Made by a program: the position numbers and the translations under genes. Positions 32,543 to 40,898 of a stretch of 64,000 nucleotides of DNA are shown piece after piece. The notes beneath the pieces were generated by a model that was given only the letters and a program-made list of their open reading frames with translations, made no database searches and was not told the origin of the DNA. Origin of the DNA: Salinarimonas chemoclinalis (GTDB taxonomy: Bacteria > Pseudomonadota > Alphaproteobacteria > Rhizobiales > Beijerinckiaceae); the NCBI RefSeq assembly GCF_041514305.1, contig NZ_JBGMWH010000002.1, forward strand, positions 664,832-728,831. Reading direction: 5' to 3'. Each line of letters opens with the position of its first letter. The first letter of the stretch is position 1.

Positions 32543-34282
32543 TCACGGCCGCGGGGTGATCCGCAGCGCGCTCTCGGGCTCGGGGATGTCGGCCCGGGGC
32601 GCGAGCGGGCCCTTCCAGGTCGAGACGTGGGCCATCAGAGCGTCGAAGCGCGCGAGCATCGCCCTCATCGTCGCCGGAGAGGTGCCGCCGAAGCTCGTCG
32701 GCGCCTCGGAGATCGCCGCGATCTCCTGCGCGAGCGTGCGCCCGTTCGGCCCGACGCCCGCGCCCCACCGCTCGGCGCTCGATGCGAGCGTCTCCTCCAG
32801 CCGGGCGTAGGCGACGAGAAAGCGGCGCCAGCGGTGGTCCTCGAAGTCGAACGCGCCGCTCGCGAGCAGTGCGCCGGCCTGGGCGCCGAGCGCCGTGAGA
32901 TCCGCGATCGTCTCCTCGGGCATGGCGAGGTCGAGGCCGCCCTCGTCCTTCTTCAGGTAGACGTCGGCGACGCGCTCGCGATAGCCCGGCAACGCGGTCT
33001 GCAGCCGGTCCTGCCATTCCTGCGTGGAATCGAGCGCGATCGCGAGGAAGCCGAGTGGACCTTCCGGCTCCAGGTAGCCGCGCCAGGGGTCGGGATCGGG
33101 ATCGGTCGGCAGCATCACCCGCGGCGCCGTGTGGAGCGTGCCGAAGGGCTCGAGCGAGATGCCGAACGTCGGCCGGCGCGGCAGGAGCGCGTCGAAGAAG
33201 TGGATCGGGAAGTTGCTCGACAGGCCGCCGTCGCTGAACAGGACGCGGCGGATCGTGCCGCCGCGGTCGGGCGCGTGCAGCGGCACCGCCGAGATCAGGA
33301 TGGGGAACGACAGGCTCATGCGCGTGGCGACCGCGACCGGCAGGTCGTCCGGCCCCGGCAGCCGCCACAGCCTCTCCTGCGGGCCGCGCTCGGCCTTCGG
33401 TCCCCGCGTCATCCAATCGACGATCCAGCCGGGCATGACCCTGCGGAACTCGGCCTCGTCGAAGTAGAGCGCCGAGAACGCCTCGCCCGGCCCGGTCCGC
33501 GCCAGCTCCGGCAGCCGGTGGGGCCGGCGCATCGCGAGGTTCGTCGTCATCATGGCGAGGGTGATGCGGCCGGGCGCGTCCTCCGCCGCGTCGGGCGGGC
33601 CGTTCGCGGCGAGATCGCCGAAGGTGAGCGGCGCACGCAGCGCCTCCGGATCCTCCGGCGCGGCGCGACCCGCCGCGGCCTCGATCGCCTCGGCGAGCCA
33701 GTCGGCGAGGCCGATGCCCTCCGCGTCGGGCTGGGTGGGGCCCGGGCAAAGGCCCCAGAAGTTCTCGCGCAGCACCCCGGTCGCGCCGGCGACCACGCTC
33801 CAGGCGCCGAGCCCCACCGTCACGATCGCGAAGACGAGGAGCGCGAACAGCGCGGCGAAGAGGCTCCCGCCGATCGCGGTCGAGACCAGCCCGAGCACGA
33901 GGGCGACCATCGCGCCGACGATCACGAACTGGCCGTGATGCAGGAGGAGCGTCCAGGCCGCGCGGCCGAACCGGCGCTCGATCAGCCCGTGGCGCACGAT
34001 CGCGTAGAGCGCGCGCGCCTCCGGCGCCGGCTGGAAGAGCCCCGGCAGGCGCCGCGCGATGTCCTTCGGCAGGCCGGCGACCACGTCGAACCCGCCACCC
34101 TGACGGTTCAGCTCGGCGGCGGCGGTGATCGCGGCGGCGATCGCGCCGACCGACGTTCCGCCGATCGAGCGGAATCGGTAGCTCGTCGCCAGCGCCAGCA
34201 CCGCCCCCGGATAGACGACGCCCGACGTGACGCCGCCCTTCATGATGACGTCGCATGCCCGCCCGGGCGCCTCGTTCGCCAT
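32543..34282 (-). CDS. Patatin-like phospholipase with membrane segments
   Basis: This 579-residue protein starts at ATG 34280-34282. The oxyanion segment is MKGGVTSGVVYPGAV (about 14-28). The nucleophile elbow GTSVG has Ser44, and the dyad aspartate is in SDGGLSSNFP (about 315-325). Two or three hydrophobic helices (about 115-165) are inserted after the elbow, which makes it longer than soluble bacterial patatins and probably membrane-bound. It likely hydrolyses phospholipids or other acyl esters. Its stop lies eight bases from the end of the convergent PPC-like gene. Confidence 0.85.
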   Translation of the reverse strand: MANEAPGRACDVIMKGGVTSGVVYPGAVLALATSYRFRSIGGTSVGAIAAAITAAAELNRQGGGFDVVAGLPKDIARRLPGLFQPAPEARALYAIVRHGLIERRFGRAAWTLLLHHGQFVIVGAMVALVLGLVSTAIGGSLFAALFALLVFAIVTVGLGAWSVVAGATGVLRENFWGLCPGPTQPDAEGIGLADWLAEAIEAAAGRAAPEDPEALRAPLTFGDLAANGPPDAAEDAPGRITLAMMTTNLAMRRPHRLPELARTGPGEAFSALYFDEAEFRRVMPGWIVDWMTRGPKAERGPQERLWRLPGPDDLPVAVATRMSLSFPILISAVPLHAPDRGGTIRRVLFSDGGLSSNFPIHFFDALLPRRPTFGISLEPFGTLHTAPRVMLPTDPDPDPWRGYLEPEGPLGFLAIALDSTQEWQDRLQTALPGYRERVADVYLKKDEGGLDLAMPEETIADLTALGAQAGALLASGAFDFEDHRWRRFLVAYARLEETLASSAERWGAGVGPNGRTLAQEIAAISEAPTSFGGTSPATMRAMLARFDALMAHVSTWKGPLAPRADIPEPESALRITPRP

Positions 34283-34387
34283 CTCCCCCCTCCCGCAGCC
34301 TGTCCGGGTGGGGATGAGGCCACAGGATCGGGGGTCGCGTAAAGCGCGCGGTCGCGGCCGCGGCGCGGGCGCTGCGCCGCGCCGGCC

Positions 34388-35200
34388 TCAGCGTCCCCGC
34401 CAGCGGGGCGCGCGCTTGGCGAGAAAGGCTTCCATGCCCTCGCGAAAATCCGCGCTCGTATAGCAGGACACGACGAGATCGTCGCCCGCGCCCGGCTGCG
34501 CCCGCGCGCCGACCCGCGCGAGCGCGAGGCCACGCTTCGTCGCGGCCAGGGTCAGGGGCGCGTGATTCGCGATCGTCGCCGCGAGCTCCGCGACCCGCGC
34601 CTCGAGCGCCTGCGCATCGGGGGCGACCTCCGTGAGGAAGCCCTTGGCGAGCGCCTCCGGCGCCGGCAGCAGGCGGGCGGTGAAGATCATCTCCTTGACG
34701 GTGGCGGTGCCGACGAGCGCGTCGAGCCGCGCGAGGTTGCGCACCGACAGGCAATTGCCGAGCGTGCGCGCGATGGGGAAGCCGATCCGCGCTCCGGCCT
34801 CCGCGACGCGCAGGTCGCAGCAGGCCGCGATCGCCGCGCCGCCGCCGGTGCAGGCGCCGGCGATCATCGCGATCGTCGGCTTGGCGAGGCTCTCGAGCCG
34901 CCCGAGCACCCGCTCGATGCGGTCCTCGTAGGCGAGCGCGTCCTGCGCCGTGCGCACGTCGCGGAAGGCCGCGATGTCGGTCCCCGCCGCGAAGGCCTTG
35001 CCGCCCGCCCCCGAGAGCACGACCACCCGCACCGCGGCGTCGGCCTCGAGCGCGCCGCACAGGTCGTGCAGCTCCTCGTACATGGCGAAGGTGAAGGCGT
35101 TGCGCGCCGCCGTGCGATCGAACACGATCCGCGCGACGCCGTCCTCGATGGTGTGGCGCACCCGGCCCGCGCCGGCTCCCTCGTCACGCGTCGCGCTCAT
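34388..35200 (-). CDS. Enoyl-CoA hydratase/isomerase family protein
   Basis: The product is 270 residues from ATG 35198-35200 (a TTG two codons upstream is possible). Crotonase-fold features are the first oxyanion-hole segment AAGTDIAAF (about 72-80) and the second, ACTGGGAAIAACCDLRVA (about 117-134). The glutamates of classical hydratases (about 144 and 164) are not obvious: the segment reads IGFPIARTLGNC. The reaction may therefore differ from simple hydration. The end resembles PaaG/CaiD-like proteins. It acts on acyl-CoA in the cytoplasm. Confidence 0.83.
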   Translation of the reverse strand: MSATRDEGAGAGRVRHTIEDGVARIVFDRTAARNAFTFAMYEELHDLCGALEADAAVRVVVLSGAGGKAFAAGTDIAAFRDVRTAQDALAYEDRIERVLGRLESLAKPTIAMIAGACTGGGAAIAACCDLRVAEAGARIGFPIARTLGNCLSVRNLARLDALVGTATVKEMIFTARLLPAPEALAKGFLTEVAPDAQALEARVAELAATIANHAPLTLAATKRGLALARVGARAQPGAGDDLVVSCYTSADFREGMEAFLAKRAPRWRGR

Positions 35201-35369
35201 CGCCAATCCTTCCGCGATCCAGACGCTCCGGGTGTAGCCCGCGCCGGGCCGCGCGTCATCCGCCGTCTCCGGCGGCGAAACGCACGGGCGGTCGCGCGCG
35301 TTGACCTACGGCGAAGCTCGCGATCGCGTGCTCCCGCAGGCCGCGAATGCACGACAGGAAGGAACCGGA

Positions 35370-35720
35370 ATGCCGACCAATCTCGACTGGAAATGGATGT
35401 TCACCACGCCGGAGGGGCGCATCGAGCGGGGCCGCTGGTGGATCGGCGTCGCGGCGCTGCTCGTCGTCGCCCTGATCTCGACGATCCTGTTCGGCACGGA
35501 CGGGCTCGTGCCCTTCATCATCACCATCGTGCTGCAGCTCGCGGGCCTGATGCTGCACATCAAGCGCTGCCACGACCGAGACAAGTCAGGCTGGTGGTGC
35601 CTGCTGCTGCTCATCCCCGTCGTCGGCTTCCTCTGGGCGCTGATCGACCTCGGCCTGCTGGAGGGCACGCCGGGCGACAACCGCTTCGGTCCGGACCCGC
35701 TGGCGCGGGCGGGTGTGTGA
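35370..35720 (+). CDS. DUF805 family membrane protein
   Basis: The product is 116 residues from ATG 35370, after AGGAAGGAACC. Family motifs are GRIERGRWWIGV (about 17-28), MLHIKRCHDRDKSGWW (about 66-81) and the ending GTPGDNRFGPDP. Three hydrophobic helices follow the N-terminal amphipathic stretch. The function of DUF805 is unknown; members are inner-membrane proteins. A nine-base hairpin (GGGCCGCGA-TCT-TCGCGGCCC, 35827-35847) lies about 100 bases downstream without a T-tract. Confidence 0.85.
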   Translation: MPTNLDWKWMFTTPEGRIERGRWWIGVAALLVVALISTILFGTDGLVPFIITIVLQLAGLMLHIKRCHDRDKSGWWCLLLLIPVVGFLWALIDLGLLEGTPGDNRFGPDPLARAGV

Positions 35721-35943
35721 CGGCTCGCACGATACGGCTGCCTTGACCACGTCCGGCCGGATGGTTTAGCTGCCCTCCGTTCGCTCATGGAGCCTCGATG
35801 CGAGAGCTTGTCGCCGTGCGCTGACCGGGCCGCGATCTTCGCGGCCCCTCGGCACGCCCGCCCCGAAGACCCGGACCCGCGCCGCGCGACGGCCGTCCGG
35901 GAGGGCGGGCGCACGTCCCCGCGACACGGGCTTTCGCACATCC

Positions 35944-36198
35944 ATGAACGTCTCCAAGCACGAGCAGCGCGTGCTTCACGCGCTCGCGCAGGGCGGTTTC
36001 GTCCGCCACGTCCGCGACGGCCGCCGCATCGTCGGCGCCGATTGCTTCACGAGAGAGGGCCACCGCCTCGCCGGCTTCCCGCTCGCGCTCTTCGAGCGCC
36101 TGCGCAAACGCGGCCTCATCGCCTCGCGCGAAGGCGCGCCCTACCGCATCACGCAGCGCGGCCTCGCCGCGGTGCGCGCCCAGCTCGACAACCGCTGA
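35944..36198 (+). CDS. YjhX/TopAI-family (UPF0386) protein
   Basis: The product is 84 residues from ATG 35944. It matches the YjhX family end to end: MNVSKHEQRVLHALAQGG, the HVRDGRRI strand pair, DCFTREGHRL and the winged-helix ending KRGLIASREGAPYRITQRG. In E. coli YjhX (TopAI) inhibits topoisomerase I and is countered by YjhQ. No YjhQ-like gene is adjacent, so it may act alone here or be a non-toxic DNA-binding relative. The 223 bases upstream hold no other gene. Confidence 0.85.
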   Translation: MNVSKHEQRVLHALAQGGFVRHVRDGRRIVGADCFTREGHRLAGFPLALFERLRKRGLIASREGAPYRITQRGLAAVRAQLDNR

Positions 36199-36222
36199 CG
36201 CGCTGAAACGACCCCGAAAGAC

Positions 36223-36248
36223 GCGCCCGCCGCCCCGGCGGCGGGCGC
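36223..36248. terminator. Bidirectional terminator-like hairpin between yjhX-type gene and hemH
   Basis: GCGCCCGCCGCC (36223-36234) pairs perfectly with GGCGGCGGGCGC (36237-36248) across a two-base CC gap, so the effective loop is four or six bases. It sits between two convergent genes, 24 bases after one stop and 17 before the other. T-tracts are poor on both sides. Confidence 0.6.
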
Positions 36249-36265
36249 CCCCATTGCCCGCGGAT

Positions 36266-37420
36266 TCACAGCCAGCCCTGCAGCTCGCGCGCCACGACGT
36301 GGTCGATCACCCGCATCCCCTCCTCGGAATCGTTGAGGCAGGGCAGGTAGGCGAACTGCTCGCCACCGTTGTGCTCGAAGATCTCGCGGTTCTCGCCGTC
36401 GAGTTCCTCGAGCGTCTCGAGGCAGTCCGCCGAGAAGCCCGGGGCGACGATGGCGAGGCGCTTGACGCCCTTCTCGGCGAGCCCCTTCACGGTCTCGTCC
36501 GTGTAGGGCTGGAGCCACTCGTCGGGTCCGAAGCGCGACTGGAAGGTGAGCATCCAGCGCTCCTTCGGCCAGCCCAGAGTCTCGCGCAGGAGCCTCGAGG
36601 TCTTGGCGCAGTGGCAATGGTAGGGATCGCCCTGGAGCAGGTACTTGCGCGGCACGCCGTGGAACGAGGTGAGGATCATCTCCGGCTCGAAGTCGAGCTT
36701 GGCGAGTTCCTTCCTCATCGAATCGGCCAGCGCCTCGATGTAGACCGGGTCGTCGTGGTAGGGCGGCGCCACGCGCACGCTGGGCTGCCAGCGCATGGTC
36801 ATCAGCGCCTCGAAGGCCTTGTCGCAGGCCGTCGCCGACGTCGCGGCGGAATATTGCGGGTACATCGGCACGAGCAGGATGCGGTCGCAGCCCTGGGCGA
36901 GCAGGTTCTCGAGCGCGGGCTTCACCGCGGGCTTGCCGTAGCGCATCGCCCAGTCGACCACGACGCGGTCTCCGGCGATCTCGCGCAGACGCGCCTGCGC
37001 CTGCTCGGCCTGCGAGCGGGTGATCGTCTTCAGCGGGCCTTCGTCGCGCTCCTTGTTCCAGATCAGGTCGTAGTCGCGGCCCTTCTTCTTGGGGCGAGTC
37101 TGGAGGATGATCAGGTTGAGGATCGGCCACCACAGCCAGCGCGGCGTCTCGATCACCCGCTTGTCGGAGAGGAATTCCCTGAGGTAGGCGCGCATCGGCC
37201 AGTAGGACGTCGCCTCCGGCGTGCCGAGGTTCATGATCAGCACGCCCAGCCGCCCCGCTCTCACCTGCGGATGGTCCGAAGGCAGCCGCACGGAGCGGAA
37301 CTCCGCCTCGCGGGCGTCGTCGGCGCGGGCGGCCTCGTGGCGCGCGGGCTGCGGGCGCTCGCCATCCGGCCGGCGGGCGGCCTGGAGGTCGAATGAGGCG
37401 GGCTGGACGATCTCGTTCAC
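36266..37420 (-). CDS. hemH: Ferrochelatase
   Basis: The product is 384 residues from GTG 37418-37420, which has GAGG a few bases upstream; an in-frame extension to 37522 lacks similarity. It inserts Fe2+ into protoporphyrin IX, the last step of haem synthesis. Visible motifs are GVLIMNLGTPEATSYWPMR, the MYPQYSAATS segment, the metal-binding histidine in LTSFHGVP, and YHCHCAKTSRL. The first 65 residues are a poorly conserved extension. It is membrane-associated or cytoplasmic. Confidence 0.93.
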   Translation of the reverse strand: MNEIVQPASFDLQAARRPDGERPQPARHEAARADDAREAEFRSVRLPSDHPQVRAGRLGVLIMNLGTPEATSYWPMRAYLREFLSDKRVIETPRWLWWPILNLIILQTRPKKKGRDYDLIWNKERDEGPLKTITRSQAEQAQARLREIAGDRVVVDWAMRYGKPAVKPALENLLAQGCDRILLVPMYPQYSAATSATACDKAFEALMTMRWQPSVRVAPPYHDDPVYIEALADSMRKELAKLDFEPEMILTSFHGVPRKYLLQGDPYHCHCAKTSRLLRETLGWPKERWMLTFQSRFGPDEWLQPYTDETVKGLAEKGVKRLAIVAPGFSADCLETLEELDGENREIFEHNGGEQFAYLPCLNDSEEGMRVIDHVVARELQGWL

Positions 37421-37579
37421 GGGTGGCGGTCCTCGGGTCTCGTCGGGTCCGGCGCGGGGGCGTCGCGTTCGCACGAGCGCGGCGCCCGCGCAGCCCCCTA
37501 GATAGAGGGCCTGCGCGCACATCTCAAACGCATACGCACGATTTAAGAGCGGAGATGGCTACGCGACAAGACAAAGCGC

Positions 37580-37608
37580 ATCGCGGGCGCTATTGTCGCG
37601 CCCGCGAT
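37580..37608 (+). other. Eleven-base hairpin in the 5' leader of the nucleotidase gene
   Basis: ATCGCGGGCGC (37580-37590), loop TATTGTC, GCGCCCGCGAT (37598-37608) is a perfect stem followed by CCTTTCC. It ends nine bases before the AAGGGGC ribosome site of the gene at 37631. It could be an attenuator, an mRNA-stabilising element or a terminator of an upstream transcript. Nothing decides between these. Confidence 0.45.
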
Positions 37609-37630
37609 CCTTTCCAAGGGGCAATCACAC

Positions 37631-39148
37631 ATGTTCAAGGCTTCCATGCGCGGGTTCCTGGCCGGCGCCGCGGTCCTCGCGACCTTCGGCTTCGCGGCGG
37701 CCCAGGAGACGAACGTCACGATCAGCTTCGTCTCGGTGAACGATATCGACCGGATGGGCGAGAGCCGGGACGGCCGCGGCGGCGTCGCCCGGCTCGCCGC
37801 CGTCCTCGAGGGCGAGCGCGCCGAGAATCCCAACACGTTCCTGATCCATGCCGGCGACACGATCTCGCCCTGCCTGCTGTGCGGCTTCGACGAGGGCGCG
37901 CACATGATCGCGCTGTTCAACGCGCTCGATCCGGCGGTCTTCGTGCCCGGGAACCACGAGTTCGACTTCGGCCCCGAGGTCTATCTCGAGCGCGCCGGCG
38001 AGGCGACCTTCCCGATCCTCGCCGCGAACGTGCGCGGCGCCGACGGCCAGCCGCTGCCCGGCCACGAGGACGGCCGGCTCGTCGAGGTGGAGGGCGTCCG
38101 GATCGGCTTCTTCGGCCTCACCACCGCCACGACCGCGCAGGTGTCGAGCCCCGGCGACGTGCGGTTCGCCGACGAGCTGGAGACCGCCTCCGCCCAGGCC
38201 GCAGCCCTGCGCGAGGCCGGCGCGGACATCGTCGTCGCGGTCGCCCATTCCGGTCGCGACGTCGATCTGGCCATGTACGACGGGCGCCTCGCGGACGTGA
38301 TCCTCACCGGCCACGACCACGACCTGCGCGTCGTCTACGACGGCCGCACGGCCATGGTGGAGAGTTCCTCGCAGGCGGACTACGTGGTCGTCACCCGCCT
38401 CGACGTCACGCTCGAGATCGACGGCGACGAGCGCGACGTGTCCTGGCGCCCGCGCTTCGAGATCGTCGATACCGCCGGCGTCGAGCCCAACGCCGAGATC
38501 GCCGCGATCGTCGAGGGCTACGAGGCCGAGCTCTCGCAAGCGCTCGACGTCGCCATCGGCGACACGGCGATCGCGCTCGATTCGCGCCGTGCCAGCGTGC
38601 GCTCGATGGAGACCGCCATCGGCAACGTCATCACCGACGCCATGCGCGCGGCGACGGGCGCCGACGTCGCGCTCACCAACGGCGGCGGCATCCGCGCCGA
38701 CCGCACCTACGATCCCGGCACGACGCTCACGCGCCGCGACGTCTTCTCGGAGCTGCCCTTCGGCAACACGACCGTGCTCGTCACCATCTCCGGCGAGGAC
38801 CTGAAGCTCGCGCTGGAGCACGGCTACGCCCGCCTGCCCGAGGCGGCCGGCTCCTTCGCGCAGATCTCCGGCCTGTCCGTCGTGGTCGACCCGTCCGAGG
38901 CGCCCGGCTCGCGGGTCCAGGAGGTGACTGTCGGCCGCGCGCCGCTCGACCCGAACGCCACCTACCGCCTCGCCACCAACGACTTCCTGCTGCGCGGCGG
39001 CGACGGCTACGGCATGCTCGCGGGCGGCGAGACGCTGGTCGACGCGGCGGCGGGCCAGCTGATGGCGAGCCAGGTGATCGACTACATCGCGGCCAACGAC
39101 GGCATCGGCGAGATGACCGTCGGCGAGCGGATCGTCATCCAGCAGTGA
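37631..39148 (+). CDS. Secreted bifunctional metallophosphatase/5'-nucleotidase
   Basis: This 505-residue protein has a signal peptide (about 1-24). The N-terminal metallophosphatase domain (about 28-280) has HAGDTISP, GNHEFDFG, VAHSGRD and LTGHDHD. The C-terminal nucleotidase domain (about 315-490) has NGGGIRAD, the ELPFGNT segment and LRGGDGYG. The first metal motif, normally NDxH, reads NDID, so the histidine is replaced by aspartate 40; a related NDVY variant is known in this family. It should dephosphorylate nucleotides in the periplasm to release nucleosides and phosphate. Confidence 0.87.
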   Translation: MFKASMRGFLAGAAVLATFGFAAAQETNVTISFVSVNDIDRMGESRDGRGGVARLAAVLEGERAENPNTFLIHAGDTISPCLLCGFDEGAHMIALFNALDPAVFVPGNHEFDFGPEVYLERAGEATFPILAANVRGADGQPLPGHEDGRLVEVEGVRIGFFGLTTATTAQVSSPGDVRFADELETASAQAAALREAGADIVVAVAHSGRDVDLAMYDGRLADVILTGHDHDLRVVYDGRTAMVESSSQADYVVVTRLDVTLEIDGDERDVSWRPRFEIVDTAGVEPNAEIAAIVEGYEAELSQALDVAIGDTAIALDSRRASVRSMETAIGNVITDAMRAATGADVALTNGGGIRADRTYDPGTTLTRRDVFSELPFGNTTVLVTISGEDLKLALEHGYARLPEAAGSFAQISGLSVVVDPSEAPGSRVQEVTVGRAPLDPNATYRLATNDFLLRGGDGYGMLAGGETLVDAAAGQLMASQVIDYIAANDGIGEMTVGERIVIQQ

Positions 39149-39158
39149 CCGGCTCGCG

Positions 39159-39896
39159 ATGACGGGACCCGGCACGGGGCCGATGAGAGAGGCGCTCGCG
39201 GACTTCCGCGAGCGCCAGCGGCAGGCGGCGGACGGAGCCGGCTGGACCGCCCTGCCCTTCTTCCGAGACGGCGCCGCCGAGCGCGTCTGCGACGCGATCG
39301 ACGCCCGCCTCGCGGCCGGCGCGGCGCTCGTACCACCGCCGCAGGACGTCTTCGCGGCGCTGACGCTGACCCCGCTCGCGCGCGTGCGCGTCGTCGTGCT
39401 GGGCCAGGACCCCTACCCGTCCCCGGGCGACGCCCATGGCCTCGCTTTCTCCTACGTCGGCGGCCGGCGGCTGCCACCCTCCCTCAAGACCATCCTCGCC
39501 GAATGCGCCGCCGACGGCGCGTCCGTCGCGCCGGGCCGCGGCGATCTCTCGGGCTGGGCGCGCCGGGGCGTGCTCCTCCTCAACACGGCGCTGACGGCGG
39601 AGGCCGGCAAGGCGGGCGCGCATCTGAGGCTCGGCTGGGCGCAGCTCGCCGACGACGCGGTCGCCGCCGTCTCGGCGCAACGCCCGCGCGTCGCCTTCCT
39701 GCTCTGGGGCGACAAGGCCCGCGCCCGCGCCGCCCTCGTCGACCGCGACAAGCACCTCGTCCTCGAGACCGGCCACCCCTCCCCCTTGAACCGCCGCCGC
39801 GACTTTCCCGGCTGCGGGCATTTCGCGCGGGCGAACGCCTGGCTCGCGGCGCACGGGGACGAGGGCGTCGACTGGAGCGTACCGGGCAGCGCTTGA
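39159..39896 (+). CDS. ung: Uracil-DNA glycosylase, family 1
   Basis: The product is 245 residues from ATG 39159 (ATG 39183 would give the more usual length). Family 1 motifs are LGQDPYPSPGDAHGLAFS, with the catalytic Asp in the water-activating loop, the uracil-binding LLNTALT, and GHPSPLNRRRDF, with the catalytic His. It removes uracil from DNA at the start of base-excision repair. The gene starts ten bases after the nucleotidase stop, possibly cotranscribed. Confidence 0.93.
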   Translation: MTGPGTGPMREALADFRERQRQAADGAGWTALPFFRDGAAERVCDAIDARLAAGAALVPPPQDVFAALTLTPLARVRVVVLGQDPYPSPGDAHGLAFSYVGGRRLPPSLKTILAECAADGASVAPGRGDLSGWARRGVLLLNTALTAEAGKAGAHLRLGWAQLADDAVAAVSAQRPRVAFLLWGDKARARAALVDRDKHLVLETGHPSPLNRRRDFPGCGHFARANAWLAAHGDEGVDWSVPGSA

Positions 39897-39946
39897 AGGG
39901 CGCGCGTGCCTCACGCGGACGGGGTGGCCGCCGACCGGCGTTCCAC

Positions 39947-40885
39947 TTAGGCACCACGAGTCGTCGGCGCGAGGATGCGCTCCAGAACCGCCATGCGGAC
40001 GGGCACGCCGTTGCCGGCCTGCTCGAAATAGGCTGCCGCCGGCGAGGCGTCTAGGCTCGGCGGCAGCTCCGGCCCGCGTGGGAGCGGGTGCAGGACGCGG
40101 ATGCGGGGATTGGCCGCCCGCAGGATCTCGGGGGCGAGCCGCATGCTCTGCGGAACGTCGTGCGCCGGGTCCTCGTGCCCGCAAGCGTAGACGACATCGC
40201 TCTCCTCGAGCGCCTCGCGGAGATCGTCGACGTAGCGAAAGCGCAGCCCGCAGGCGGCGAGGCGGTCGTGCTCGTCCGCGCTCAGCCGGGTTTCGTCCTC
40301 CGTCTTGGCGAGGACGCGGACGTCAGCGAACGTGCAAAGGCCTCTCAGTAGCGAGTGTACGCAGCGCTGGCTCAGGTCACCGACGATGCAGACCGTCGCC
40401 CCGTCGGGGCTGCCGCACAGATCGTCGATGGTGAACAGGTCGATGAGAGTCTGGGTCGGGTGCTCCGAGCCGGGTCCGGCGCCGTCCCCCGCATTGACGA
40501 CGGGAATTCCGCTCGCCTGCGCGAAGTGGGCTGCGGCCCCGACCGCCGGATGGCGCATGACGACGACGTCCGCGTAGCCGTCGAGGACGCGCGCGGTGTC
40601 CGCGAGGCTCTCTCGCCACTCCGATCCGGCGCGAGACGCCGACGGATCGGACAGGCTCAGAGTTTCCCCTCCGAGCCGCAACGCAGCGGCCTCGAAGCTC
40701 AGGCGCGTGCGCGTGCTGGGCTGGAGGAGCACCGTCGCGACGATCTTGCCGGTGATCTCGCCGAGGCGCTCTCCCCGCGCGAGCGTCGCGCGATGAATCC
40801 TAGCCGCGGCGAAGATCGCCTCGAAGTCGCTTCGGCCGAGCTGCTCGATCGAGACGAGGCTCTGGACGGCGGGAGTGTTGCGCAT
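39947..40885 (-). CDS. Aspartate carbamoyltransferase-like enzyme with altered amino-acid pocket
   Basis: This 312-residue protein resembles PyrB along its whole length. All carbamoyl-phosphate contacts are kept: STRTRLSFE, MRHP, EHPTQTL, GDLSQRCVHSL and HPLPR. By alignment from memory with E. coli PyrB, the aspartate-binding residues are changed: Lys84 (in KKGETLADT) becomes Trp (EWRESLADT), and Arg229/Gln231 (TRVQ) become Gly/Glu (CGHE). The second substrate is therefore probably not aspartate. It is followed on the same strand by MFS and methyltransferase genes upstream, which suggests a small biosynthetic or modification cluster. A divergent true PyrB cannot be excluded. Confidence 0.8.
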   Translation of the reverse strand: MRNTPAVQSLVSIEQLGRSDFEAIFAAARIHRATLARGERLGEITGKIVATVLLQPSTRTRLSFEAAALRLGGETLSLSDPSASRAGSEWRESLADTARVLDGYADVVVMRHPAVGAAAHFAQASGIPVVNAGDGAGPGSEHPTQTLIDLFTIDDLCGSPDGATVCIVGDLSQRCVHSLLRGLCTFADVRVLAKTEDETRLSADEHDRLAACGLRFRYVDDLREALEESDVVYACGHEDPAHDVPQSMRLAPEILRAANPRIRVLHPLPRGPELPPSLDASPAAAYFEQAGNGVPVRMAVLERILAPTTRGA

Positions 40886-40898
40886 GGTCGACCTTTCT

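Noticed and set aside
39947..40885. Housekeeping aspartate carbamoyltransferase pyrB
   Set aside because: The residues that bind aspartate are replaced while the carbamoyl-phosphate site is kept, and the operon partners are a transporter and a methyltransferase. Kept as carbamoyltransferase-like.
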